Shown here: positions 7,483 through 14,675 of the stretch, one piece after another
Position numbering within the stretch: the stretch's first letter is position 1
Layout of the letters: every line of letters starts with the position of its first letter
Source of the DNA: Candidatus Aminicenantota bacterium
GTDB lineage: Bacteria > Acidobacteriota > UBA6911 > RPQK01 > JAJDTT01
DNA length: 14,675 nt
Assembly: GCA_026706325.1 (NCBI GenBank)
Contig: JAPOYZ010000238.1
Span: 3,474 to 18,148 of the forward strand
Reading direction: 5' to 3'
Notes under the pieces: generated by a model
What the model was told of the DNA's origin: nothing
Database searches by the model: none
The model's input: only the letters and a program-made list of their open reading frames with translations
Position numbers and translations under genes: made by a program

Positions 7483-8325
7483 CTAGAAGGAGACGCTCAG
7501 GCTGAACCCACCCCAGAGCGTGTCGGCCAGATCGGCGCCGGTGGCTTTGGGCGGTTCCCGCGGATCCTGAAGCTGACTGTCCCGAATCTGCTTGCCGAGG
7601 AGAGCGCTATAGGTGACGAAAAACCCGGCGGACCAGTTGTCGTTGATGGTGATGGGAAGCGTCGCGGTGATACCGGCATCGTGGAAACCGCCCGCACTGA
7701 CACCATAAAAGAAGTCAGTGTACCCGGCGTTTACCAGCGCCACGGTGGCGGACAGGTCAAAACTGGACAGGACGTCGTGCTGGAGGGGGAAACTGTGTCC
7801 GGCTGCGATCAGAAAGTACATACCGGCGCTTCCACCGCCGGCTTGGGTCTCATCCAGATCCACGTGGAGGGTGAACGAAGGAGCCAGAGGCGCGGAATCC
7901 AGGCTCACACCCCCGTAGATCTCGGTGGTGGAAGGCAGCGAATCGGACCTGTCGGGAAAGGCATAGGTGATGGTGCCGACGCTGACCGTAGCGCCTTCAA
8001 GAGAGTGATCGTAGGAAAAGACGTAATTGACTTCGGAAAACTTCCCCTTCAGGCCGTCGCCAGGCTGGATCGGCAAGGAATCGCCTGGGTTTACGGCGGT
8101 CAAGTCCATCGTCCCCCAGACATTGGCAGAGAAGCCGCCGACTCCCAGGGTCATCGCCGGCTGCAGGCTCCAGTCATTGGTTGCCCGCAGCCCGCGCCAG
8201 ATGTACTTGCTGGCGAAGACGAGATCTCCGGATGCCGAATAGATGGAATCCTGGGCTGCTGCCGTGCCCTGCAATCCGAACACCAAGATGGCGAGAGATG
8301 TGATTTTTTTCTTCATTTTCGTCAT
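7483..8325 (-). CDS. Putative outer-membrane beta-barrel porin (TorF/Gcw_chp-like)
   Basis: It has 280 residues when started at ATG 8325, chosen because GAGGAG (8335-8340) lies nine bases upstream. The frame stays open to 8460, but that stretch overlaps the receptor remnant and lacks an export signal at its front. A signal peptide spans 1-24, ending GTAAA before QDS. The mature start SGDLVFASKYIWRGL and the alternating amphipathic strands (VNYVFSYDHSLEGATVSVGTITYAF, FTLHVDLDE) fit small porin-like barrels of the TorF/Gcw_chp type. It ends LSVSF with a C-terminal Phe, as for outer-membrane barrels. The substrate cannot be read from the sequence. It lies 37 bases after a broken TonB-dependent receptor on the same strand, with which it once probably formed an operon. 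Confidence 0.75.
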   Translation of the reverse strand: MTKMKKKITSLAILVFGLQGTAAAQDSIYSASGDLVFASKYIWRGLRATNDWSLQPAMTLGVGGFSANVWGTMDLTAVNPGDSLPIQPGDGLKGKFSEVNYVFSYDHSLEGATVSVGTITYAFPDRSDSLPSTTEIYGGVSLDSAPLAPSFTLHVDLDETQAGGGSAGMYFLIAAGHSFPLQHDVLSSFDLSATVALVNAGYTDFFYGVSAGGFHDAGITATLPITINDNWSAGFFVTYSALLGKQIRDSQLQDPREPPKATGADLADTLWGGFSLSVSF

Positions 8326-8362
8326 CCGCTTCAACTCCTCCGTTCCACGTTCACATTTACAA

Positions 8363-8662
8363 TCAGTTCCACCGGACACTGTCGCGAGCGTAGAGAAATT
8401 CACTGTTGAAGCCGAACGGGGCAGACCGGCGCGAGAAAACGAAGAGGCCCGGCGGGTCAATGATTAAATTGCCAGCGGTATCTTCGAGTCGCCCACTCCG
8501 CGACTGACCAACCGTGTTCTCGTCGGGAACAGCATTGAACAGGTTATTGACACCCAATGTCAACTCGGTTGTTTCCTACATCCGGGTGCTGACCTCCAGA
8601 TCCGTGAGCCGCCTGCCTCCGAACTCCTGCCGGGCGTTTTCCTTTCCTGGTTGCCAAAGCTG
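8363..8662 (-). pseudogene. C-terminal remnant of a TonB-dependent receptor
   Basis: Reading leftward, one frame gives QEFGGRRLTDLEVSTRM, a TAG stop (8576-8578), then ELTLGVNNLFNAVPDEN and finally APFGFNSEFLYARDSVRWN with a stop at 8363. This matches the last strands of TonB-dependent receptors (family pattern LTDLEVSYR, then LTLGxNNLF, then PFGFNGxxxYAR). The in-frame TAG interrupts the penultimate strands. No plug or remaining barrel exists upstream: the open frame runs directly into the end of the ATPase gene at 8698. The gene is therefore both truncated and nonsense-disrupted. The exact left limit of similarity (about 8630-8662) is uncertain. It lies just ahead of the porin gene on the same strand. 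Confidence 0.7.
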
Positions 8663-8697
8663 GCCCTGTCCAAACTGAGCGCCAGCGGTACGAAGTC

Positions 8698-11600
8698 CTA
8701 AGCGATCCGGATCAGGTCCGGGCTCTTCTCTCCGGCCGCCTCTTGGAACAATTCAACGACTGTCGGGTGACAGGTGAAGACCAGGACCTGGTTGGTCCGC
8801 GACAATTCCACAAACGCCCGGGCCGCCCGCAGGGCACGGTCCGGGTCAAAGTTCACCAGCACTTCGTCCACGACGACAGGCAACGGCTCAGTCCGCAGGC
8901 CAAGTTCCCGGATCAATCCGAAACGCAACGACAGGAACAACTGCTCCCGGGTGCCCCGGCTCAACTCGTCCGGCGATTTGCGGTGACCCGCGCCTTCGGT
9001 GACGATGATGGTCCGTTCGCCCAGGGGAGCGTAGACCTGAGGGTACCGGTTGCCGGTGATCCGATCGAAGAATCTCTCCGCATGCCGGACGACGCCGGGC
9101 TGCCTCTCCTTCTCGAATTTGCTCTGCGCCGATTCCAGCAGTTGTTGGACCAGCGTTCGAATGACCCATTGCCGGGCATGGCCCCGGATCTGTTCCAGGA
9201 GCAGTTGACGTTCCATCCGCCATCCCGAGGACTGTTCCTCTCCGATGAGCCGATCCAGATCGCTGCGGATTCCGCCACGCTCGGTGGACAGGGACTGGAT
9301 CTCTTCGTCGGCTTCGTCGAGCTCATCGCGGACCTCATTGATCCGGGCCAGGATCGACTGAAGGTCGGCGTTTTCGAGTCTTTCCATCAGCGAGTCCAGG
9401 TGATCTCCCGGGCCGCTGATGCGCTGGAGCCGGCTTATGACCTCTCTCCTCCGCTCTCCGAGTTCGGTGTGCTGACGGAACCGCGCGGCTCGCTTCCGAA
9501 AGTGTTCGGCATCCGTGGCGCCGCCGGAGCGAAGAAGCCGCCTCAAATCGGATTCCGCGGCCGCGAGCTGTTTTTCCCGCTCCTTCAGTTCCGACTCCGC
9601 CGTGTTCAACTCCGTGGTCGCGATGGCCCGATCCCGCAACTTCCGGCGGACCTGTTCGTCAAGTTCGATCAATGCGTCGGCCGTCCTGCCGACCGCGTGG
9701 GCGTCGCCGGGATCGAAATCGACGCCGAAAGAGGAAGCCAGCGGCCCCACCATCGCCGCGTATGAATCGATATCCTCGCGAATGGCCGCGATGCGCTGGC
9801 GCCAGTTTCGAACCTCGGCGAATCGGTTTCTCCCCAACTCGATCTGTCCCCGGAGCTCGCCCATGGCTTCCGGCGTGAAGGTCGTGCGCAAACTCCGCTC
9901 TTTAAGCCAGGCACGCCAGTCCTTTCTCGCAGAGTCGACCCGCGCTCGCGCCCGCGCCACGTTCTCTGCCGCTTCGTCCTTCCTGGCACCTCGCTCCTGC
10001 ATGGACTCCTTCGCCCGCTTCAAGACCTGACGCAGCCGTTCCCGTTGTGCGAGTCGCGAGTTCTCTGCATCCAAAGACTCCTCGGCATCGGTGAGGACGG
10101 ACTCATTGATCTCCTTGAGCCCCATCTCGAGGGCGGTCTTACCCAGACTGGCCCGCATGTCCAAGTGCCGGCGGCGGGCATCTTCCAGGGAACGCCGGAT
10201 CGGATCCGCAATCGGCGATTCCGCCGTCCCTGCGCCGGCGCGGTTCCGGACAAGGAAATAGACGGCCAGGGTGATCAGGATCAGGCTCGTGACCACGCCC
10301 ATGGCCAGAATCGCCCCGCCCCCCATGACTCCCGCCACGGCAAGGACGATGCCAATAACCGCGCAGAGCACCGCGAGCCACGTCATGGCGTTCCCGGCTA
10401 CCGGTGAACCCGCCCGGTAAACGCCATCAAGTTGCCGCTTCAGGTCCGAAGCCCGCTGCACTTCACGCTCATACCGGTTCAACTGGGCCCTGGCCTTGCG
10501 GATCTCGTATCGGCGCCTCCTGACCCCGTCGGCGTCGTACTCCGGCCTTGGGTCCTCTTCCAACTCCTTTTTCGCTCTGTCGACCGATTGGGACGCCTCG
10601 TTCAGCAGCCCTTCCGCCTGCTCGAGAGCCGATTCACTTCGCCCCAGCCCTTCCCGTGCCTGCCGCAGCCGCTCTTCGTGCTCTGCTATCTCCTCACGGA
10701 CGGGAAGCGACAGGTCGAAGTGTTCCAGCCGTTGTTCGTCCCAATCCGGTCCCAACTCCTGAAGGGTCTTGAGCAGATCGCTCCGGTAGTTCTCGAGTTC
10801 CGCCTGGCGCTTTGGAAGGTCGCGCACCGATTTGTCGAACGCCCCCCGGAGGCGTTCCAGGCTCCTGATTTCTACCACGCTGTCAACGATGGCGGCATGT
10901 TCGATCCGGACCGTCGTCCTGGCCCTGGCTTCCTCGACGCTGGTCCGGGCGGAATCGTATTCCCGCCTGGCGCCCCTCAAACGCTCCTCCAGAGCTTCCA
11001 GGCGGCGTATTCCGTCGACCGGAAAATCTTCGATTACCGGAAGTTCGACCAATTGCCGATCGACGCCGATCAGGTCGTTCCAATCCTCCCAGGCATCCTG
11101 CAATTGGCGCCGGTGATCGAGACGGCTCTGGCCCTGGCGTCGCACCCGCTTCAGGTCCGAAAGCCTTGACCCGACCTCCCGGAGACGGGTGGTGAGTCGT
11201 CCGAACTCGGCGGCGTTGTTGGCGACCTCTCGAAGTCTCGCCTCGACTTCATCCAACTTTCTGGCGGTCCGGGCGATCCGGTTGACGCTGCCCCCTTTGA
11301 GGAACAGCGTTGCACGCTCCGCCTGGAGTTTCTTCATGGCCTCGGGAAGCTTGGTGACTCCCATGCCGGCGCTGTATATCTGGCTGTTGACGCTGGATTT
11401 TCCCAACAGGTCGCCGCTGTGGAGATCTTCGAGGGTGAAGGCAAAGACACTTTCGAAGACGTCGCGGCCATGGTGTCCCAGCAACTGGACCAGCACCCCC
11501 TCGTCGAGGACTTCTCCGTTCCCGCCAGTGACCGTCACGGGACCGGCGCCCCGGCCCTGTACGCGATGGACCACGTAGCGTCCGCCGTCGCCTCCGACCA

Positions 11601-11820
11601 GGTCGATACGTCCGCCGTGACGGCCCCCGGACAACGGCGGATAGTGGAGGTTTCCGAGCCGCCGGGGGAATCCGAAGAGAATGGTGCGGATGAACGCCAG
11701 GTAGGTGCTCTTACCCGCTTCGTTGGGGCCGTAGATCAGCGTGAGCGGATTGTCCAACGGCCCCACGGAGTGATCGGCAAATCGCCCGAAGCCGTCGATC
11801 CGGAACCCCTGAATCCTCAC
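8698..11820 (-). CDS. SbcC/YhaN-like AAA ATPase with coiled coil and membrane hairpin
   Basis: It has 1040 residues from a GTG at 11820 whose GTGA overlaps the stop of the upstream nuclease gene. The frame is open further upstream, but that part is antisense-type sequence, and MRIQGFRIDGFGRF is the natural family start. Walker A is GPNEAGKST (31-39). Long coiled-coil arms flank a strongly hydrophobic stretch (about 479-523, AMTWLAVLCAVIGIVLAV to LVRNR) that could form two membrane helices, as described for YhaN-type proteins. C-terminal motifs are complete: signature ELSRGTREQ (from 952), Walker B VVVDE (982-986), and an H-loop-like TCHP (1016-1019). It is expected to drive ATP-dependent DNA-end processing with the partner nuclease. 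The classic SbcC zinc-hook CxxC is not seen. Residues 1-16 and the motif set place it closer to YhaN than to SbcC or RecF. Confidence 0.85.
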   Translation of the reverse strand: MRIQGFRIDGFGRFADHSVGPLDNPLTLIYGPNEAGKSTYLAFIRTILFGFPRRLGNLHYPPLSGGRHGGRIDLVGGDGGRYVVHRVQGRGAGPVTVTGGNGEVLDEGVLVQLLGHHGRDVFESVFAFTLEDLHSGDLLGKSSVNSQIYSAGMGVTKLPEAMKKLQAERATLFLKGGSVNRIARTARKLDEVEARLREVANNAAEFGRLTTRLREVGSRLSDLKRVRRQGQSRLDHRRQLQDAWEDWNDLIGVDRQLVELPVIEDFPVDGIRRLEALEERLRGARREYDSARTSVEEARARTTVRIEHAAIVDSVVEIRSLERLRGAFDKSVRDLPKRQAELENYRSDLLKTLQELGPDWDEQRLEHFDLSLPVREEIAEHEERLRQAREGLGRSESALEQAEGLLNEASQSVDRAKKELEEDPRPEYDADGVRRRRYEIRKARAQLNRYEREVQRASDLKRQLDGVYRAGSPVAGNAMTWLAVLCAVIGIVLAVAGVMGGGAILAMGVVTSLILITLAVYFLVRNRAGAGTAESPIADPIRRSLEDARRRHLDMRASLGKTALEMGLKEINESVLTDAEESLDAENSRLAQRERLRQVLKRAKESMQERGARKDEAAENVARARARVDSARKDWRAWLKERSLRTTFTPEAMGELRGQIELGRNRFAEVRNWRQRIAAIREDIDSYAAMVGPLASSFGVDFDPGDAHAVGRTADALIELDEQVRRKLRDRAIATTELNTAESELKEREKQLAAAESDLRRLLRSGGATDAEHFRKRAARFRQHTELGERRREVISRLQRISGPGDHLDSLMERLENADLQSILARINEVRDELDEADEEIQSLSTERGGIRSDLDRLIGEEQSSGWRMERQLLLEQIRGHARQWVIRTLVQQLLESAQSKFEKERQPGVVRHAERFFDRITGNRYPQVYAPLGERTIIVTEGAGHRKSPDELSRGTREQLFLSLRFGLIRELGLRTEPLPVVVDEVLVNFDPDRALRAARAFVELSRTNQVLVFTCHPTVVELFQEAAGEKSPDLIRIA

Positions 11821-13091
11821 GACACGTCGTCCTCGACCAGCAGATTCAAGGCCATGGACTCGGCCTCGTCCAACAGGCCGGAGAGAGCGGGATCGTCCGG
11901 AACGGCATCCTTGAGGTAACGCCGGTACTTCCAATGGTGAAAGAGGTCCGAGAGGCTCTCCCTCAACTTCCCCAGCAACTCGGGATCCTTCTTGGTCTGG
12001 TCGCAGAGACGGAGCAGATCCGCCACGAAATCGGAGCCCTGAAGCCTCTCCTCCCGATCAAACGGCCCCGCCGTCCGGTCCTCGATCCGCTCGCACCAGG
12101 CGAAGGGGTGCAAATCGGCGGACGCGCGATTCAATTCGTCCGTCAAGTCGTCGATGAATCCGGGTTGGCGGAGGAAGCGGTGCAGGCCTCCACGGCCGCT
12201 CAGCGTCATCCGCAACACCAGCGAACGGCCCTCTCCCTGTTCGAGAGCCTCCCCGACACGCCGGTGCAGATCATCCAGCAGATTCTGCTCCGTCTCGGTC
12301 TCGGCGATATCGACAATCAGCCGCTCCCAGCGGACGGTGTCGACGGGACGGAATTCGAGCCCGATCCGGCCCGATTCGTCCACCGTCACCAGGTACACTC
12401 CGCGGGCCCCCGTCTCATTCAGGTGCCGGCCCTGTGGATTCCCCGGGTAGACCACGGTCGGGCTCTGCGTATTCAGCACGCGGCGGGTGTGGACATGTCC
12501 CAGGGCCCAATAGTCGACCCCCGTTTCGGCCAGGTCGCTCAGAGTGCAGGGAGCGTAGGCCAAATGGTTCGCGTCGTTGTCCACGTTCGCGTGCAGCAGA
12601 CCGACGTTGAAAAACAGAGGATCGACCCGGCCCATCCGGCGGACCAGGTTCCTCTTGACGTTGCGGGTCGGATAGCTCACTCCATGCACCACGGCGCGTC
12701 CCGGCTCATTCTCGAAGACCTCCACAGCCTGGAATTTGGAGCCGAATCGATGACAGCTCGGCGGGTACCGCAGTCGGGCCTCCCATCCGTCCAGGGGATC
12801 GTGGTTGCCATGGCAGACGAAGGAACGGATCCCGTTTTTGTGGAGCCGGTCGAGCCCTTCGATGAACCGGCGCTGAGCGCGGAGGCTGCGGTCGGCTCCG
12901 TCGTAGACGTCCCCTGCAATGAGAAGTGCGTCAACTCCTTCGGTGATGCAGAGATCGACGATGTTTTCGTAGGCGTCGAATGTCGCTTGCCGAAGGCTGT
13001 TGGCGACATGCTCCGGAACACTGGACTTCAACCCGGTGAAAGGACTGTCCAGGTGCAAATCGGCGGAGTGTACGAAGCGAAACGGCTTCAC
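11817..13091 (-). CDS. SbcD/YhaO-like DNA repair metallophosphoesterase
   Basis: A 424-residue protein from GTG 13091 (MKPFRFVHSADLHL); no clear Shine-Dalgarno sequence was found. All calcineurin-like phosphoesterase motifs are present: DLH (11-13), GDVYD (60-64), GNHD (95-98), LLHAN (165-169) and GHVH (198-201). These provide the two-metal site of Mre11/SbcD-type nucleases. The C-terminal part (about 250-424) is the capping and partner-binding region, rich in charged helices (RWERLIVDIAETETEQNLL). It overlaps the ATPase gene by four bases, so the two are co-translated, as in the yhaO-yhaN pair of Bacillus. The likely role is exonuclease or endonuclease processing of DNA ends. It lies 81 bases after the beta-propeller gene on the same strand. 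Confidence 0.87.
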   Translation of the reverse strand: MKPFRFVHSADLHLDSPFTGLKSSVPEHVANSLRQATFDAYENIVDLCITEGVDALLIAGDVYDGADRSLRAQRRFIEGLDRLHKNGIRSFVCHGNHDPLDGWEARLRYPPSCHRFGSKFQAVEVFENEPGRAVVHGVSYPTRNVKRNLVRRMGRVDPLFFNVGLLHANVDNDANHLAYAPCTLSDLAETGVDYWALGHVHTRRVLNTQSPTVVYPGNPQGRHLNETGARGVYLVTVDESGRIGLEFRPVDTVRWERLIVDIAETETEQNLLDDLHRRVGEALEQGEGRSLVLRMTLSGRGGLHRFLRQPGFIDDLTDELNRASADLHPFAWCERIEDRTAGPFDREERLQGSDFVADLLRLCDQTKKDPELLGKLRESLSDLFHHWKYRRYLKDAVPDDPALSGLLDEAESMALNLLVEDDVS

Positions 13092-13118
13092 GATGCTTTG
13101 GATGATTGGAGGTTCTTG

Positions 13119-13149
13119 CCGCCGTCAGTGTAGCCGAAATTCACGGCGG
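13119..13149. promoter_or_regulatory. Inverted repeat in the gap before the nuclease gene
   Basis: CCGCCGT (13119-13125) and ACGGCGG (13143-13149) form a perfect 7-base inverted repeat around a 17-base centre. It lies between the beta-propeller gene and the GTG of the nuclease gene. On the minus strand the centre contains TACACT, a -10-like hexamer, with a poor TTGGCG 19 bases ahead. It could be an operator or a transcript hairpin. No T-run follows, so it is not a typical terminator. Confidence 0.35.
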
Positions 13150-13172
13150 TTCGCCAATACTCCGACAGGAGA

Positions 13173-14498
13173 TCAAGGAGCCGCACCGATGGCGTAGAGG
13201 TTTTTTTCGCCCCGCAGAAAGAGCTGGCGGCCCGCCAGAGCCACCGAGGCGCTGAAGCGGTCCTCCAACTGATTGACCGCCAGGGCACGGGGCGCCTCCT
13301 CATGACTCAGCACCAGAGTCGTCCCCTTCAGGTCGGTGACGTAAACCCGTCCTGACGCGGCCACGGGTGAAGCGTAGACGTTGCCGATCCCGCCCAGCCG
13401 CATCGGTCCTGGGCGATCCTGCCCGGTCCGGGCTTCCACCCGGGTCAATACGCTCTGGTAGTGCGCCAGGAAATACAGGATGCCGTCATACAGCAAGGGT
13501 GAGGGAACGTACGGTGTGGTCCGTCGCCGAGTCCAAGGCACCCGGTCCGTTCCCGTAACGTCTCCCCGGGCGCCGTCCAGGCGAATCGCCAGCAGGACAC
13601 GCTTCTCGTAGCTGCTCCCCACGAAGGCCATTCCGTCGCCGGCCACGGGAGAGGCCACGATATTGGCTGCCAGACCGCCACACTCCCAGATCACCTCGCC
13701 CGTTTCCAGATCGTATCCGCGAACACGGCTGGTGCCGGCGACGATGACCTGAACCACGCCGTCCTGCTCGACGGCAATGGGGGTCGCCCACGAGGTCACC
13801 TCGTCACGGGGGATCTTCCAGTGTTCTTTTCCGGTCCGCTTGTCCAAGGCGACGACGAACGATTGGCCTTCGTGGTCCCAGTTGACGACCAACGTTTTTC
13901 CGTGCAGGACCGGAGAGCTCCCTTCCCCATGGCCGTGTTTCGTACTCATCACCCCCAGTTGCTTCTTCCACTGCACCTCGCCGTCCGGACTCAGACAGTA
14001 GATCCCCTGGGAGCCGAAGTACGCCAGCACGCGCCGACCGTCGGTGAGCGGTGAGGCGGAGGCCAGACTCGAAGTGTAGTGCCCTCCTTCGTGGGGAATG
14101 CTGGTGCGCACGGTCCGTTCCCAGACCACGTCTCCGCTGCCCCGGTCCAGAGCCAGAACCACGAAGGCTTGCCGGCGGGTCACGGGAAGGTTTCCATGGG
14201 AGCCGGGCGCGTCATCGTAGATGGGGCCAAGAGCCTCTCCCACGGGAACGGCGGCCGTCACATAGATCCGGTTCCCCCAGACGATGGGCGTCGAGTGCCC
14301 GAGTCCCGGAAGCGCCTTCTTCCAGAGGACGTTCCGGGATTCGCTCCAGTCGACCGGCGGATCGGCTTCGGGCCCGACTCCGGTCCCCAGCGGCCCTCTC
14401 CATTGAGGCCAGTAGCGGACCGCATCTCCCGATTTCGGGTCCTGGGCCCACGCGACGGAAAGGAGCAGGAAAATGATCGCCAAGGTGGTTCGGGGCAT
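13173..14498 (-). CDS. Secreted PQQ-like beta-propeller repeat protein
   Basis: A 441-residue protein from ATG 14498; no clear Shine-Dalgarno sequence was seen. The signal peptide 1-18 ends AWA before QDP. The mature part begins YWPQWRGPLGTG (29-40), then NVLWKKALPGLGHSTPIVWG, a typical opening of PQQ-like propellers in acidobacteria and planctomycetes. Blade motifs of the form ALD-x(2)-(T/S)G-x(3)-W repeat at 115-127 (LALDRGSGDVVWE), 216-228 (VALDKRTGKEHWK) and 261-272 (GYDLETGEVIWE). It ends with RGEKNLYAIGAAP. It resembles BamB/quinoprotein-like propellers, but there is no lipobox and no evidence that it binds PQQ. The role is probably periplasmic binding or scaffolding; catalysis cannot be claimed. 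It may share a transcript with the nuclease/ATPase pair 81 bases downstream, though the inverted repeat in that gap suggests separate control. Confidence 0.82.
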   Translation of the reverse strand: MPRTTLAIIFLLLSVAWAQDPKSGDAVRYWPQWRGPLGTGVGPEADPPVDWSESRNVLWKKALPGLGHSTPIVWGNRIYVTAAVPVGEALGPIYDDAPGSHGNLPVTRRQAFVVLALDRGSGDVVWERTVRTSIPHEGGHYTSSLASASPLTDGRRVLAYFGSQGIYCLSPDGEVQWKKQLGVMSTKHGHGEGSSPVLHGKTLVVNWDHEGQSFVVALDKRTGKEHWKIPRDEVTSWATPIAVEQDGVVQVIVAGTSRVRGYDLETGEVIWECGGLAANIVASPVAGDGMAFVGSSYEKRVLLAIRLDGARGDVTGTDRVPWTRRRTTPYVPSPLLYDGILYFLAHYQSVLTRVEARTGQDRPGPMRLGGIGNVYASPVAASGRVYVTDLKGTTLVLSHEEAPRALAVNQLEDRFSASVALAGRQLFLRGEKNLYAIGAAP

Positions 14499-14513
14499 AG
14501 ATCAGAGGACGAC

Positions 14514-14530
14514 GGGGCCTTACGAGCCCC
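14514..14530. promoter_or_regulatory. Hairpin in the leader of the beta-propeller gene
   Basis: GGGGC (14514-14518), a seven-base loop, then GCCCC (14526-14530). On the minus strand it ends 15 bases before the ATG at 14498, about where a ribosome binding site should be, and no Shine-Dalgarno sequence is seen there. It could affect initiation. There is no T-run on either side. Confidence 0.3.
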
Positions 14531-14534
14531 TGGT

Positions 14535-14578
14535 AAAAGTCGTCACGGCATTCGACCGTCCCTGCACAGGCGCGGACC
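14535..14578 (-). repeat. Second copy of the dispersed element
   Basis: The reverse complement of 14535-14558 matches 7455-7478 at 23 of 24 bases (one G-to-A change), and GGTCC/TGCAG similarity continues to 14578. The single change breaks the GCCG/CGGC stem that forms the terminator hairpin in the other copy. It lies upstream of the beta-propeller gene in the sense orientation. Confidence 0.55.
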
Positions 14579-14592
14579 GCGTTGCGATTCGG

Positions 14593-14613
14593 GCACATAC
14601 TCCGGGTATGCGC
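14593..14613. repeat. Hairpin next to the dispersed element
   Basis: GCACATAC (14593-14600), TCCGG loop, GTATGCGC (14606-14613): an 8-base stem with one mismatched or wobble position. A further 5-base stem, GCGCC/GGCGC, lies at 14621-14640. The spacing of repeated hairpins suggests a folded RNA or a transposon-end type structure. Its function is unknown. Confidence 0.35.
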
Positions 14614-14675
14614 GCCCATAGCGCCTTGTCCGGCGGGCGCAGGAACGGTCTCGGTGCTCGCGGGACTTTCACCAC

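Larger units (their letters stand above)
14499..14675. other. Gene-free end segment with several hairpins
   Basis: No reading frame here has a plausible protein. The minus-strand ORF entering the beta-propeller gene in another frame has no recognisable features. The segment instead holds three inverted repeats (14514-14530, 14593-14613, 14621-14640) and the element shared with 7434-7478. It could be a structured RNA, the edge of a mobile or dispersed repeat, or the leader of the propeller gene. The window ends before the segment does. Confidence 0.4.

Noticed and set aside
8326..8460. N-terminal extension of the porin frame up to 8460
   Set aside because: The extension overlaps the receptor remnant and has no ribosome site. 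GAGGAG and a signal peptide support the start at 8325.
8743..9765. 340-codon plus-strand ORF opposite the ATPase gene
   Set aside because: It is antisense to the Walker B and signature motifs of the ATPase. It is charged, low-complexity sequence without a family pattern.
11821..11934. N-terminal extension of the ATPase frame up to 11934
   Set aside because: It lies inside the nuclease gene in another frame. The GTGA overlap and the conserved MRIQGF start fix the true start at 11820.
14212..14619. 135-codon minus-strand ORF beginning within the structured end segment
   Set aside because: Most of it overlaps the beta-propeller gene in a different frame, and it has no recognisable domain. The first part is the repeat element read as protein.

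Overview
The window looks like chromosomal DNA of a high-GC member of the Acidobacteriota. The main grounds are a 697-residue protein with the layout of the 'VWFA-related acidobacterial' family, next to an Oar-like TonB-dependent-receptor barrel of the type greatly expanded in that phylum. Starts include GTG as well as ATG, genes are tightly packed, and most products carry export signals. The species cannot be named from this sequence.

Left part (1-7480). The first 48 bases are the 5' end of a leftward gene whose 16 visible residues resemble the N-terminus of an SLC13-type permease. Diverging from it is a rightward four-gene run (201-7404) of exported proteins: a small periplasmic protein with a long Arg/Gly-rich tract; a 1210-residue outer-membrane barrel with an unusual N-terminal domain and two Gly/Arg-rich tracts; the VWFA-related protein; and a 272-residue unknown exported protein with another Gly/Arg-rich tract. 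Overlap or short spacing (ATGA overlap, then 15 and 35 bases) and a hairpin with a T-run at 7464-7480 suggest one transcription unit. RG/FGG-type tracts in three of four consecutive, otherwise dissimilar exported proteins are the most unusual signal here.

Middle (7483-8697). A leftward 280-residue outer-membrane beta-barrel (putative porin) is preceded on the same strand by the C-terminal scrap of a second TonB-dependent receptor, which contains an in-frame stop. The rest of that receptor is gone, and the scrap abuts the end of the next gene, so this is a deletion or rearrangement scar.

Right part (8698-14675). A leftward pair with a 4-base GTGA overlap encodes an SbcD/YhaO-like metallophosphoesterase and an SbcC/YhaN-like ATPase with a predicted membrane hairpin inside its coiled coil. 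Together they probably form a DNA-end-processing or repair nuclease complex. Upstream on the same strand is a secreted PQQ-like beta-propeller protein. The final 177 bases hold no convincing gene. They contain several hairpins and a 44-base element that recurs in degenerate form at 7434-7478, including a 23-of-24-base match.
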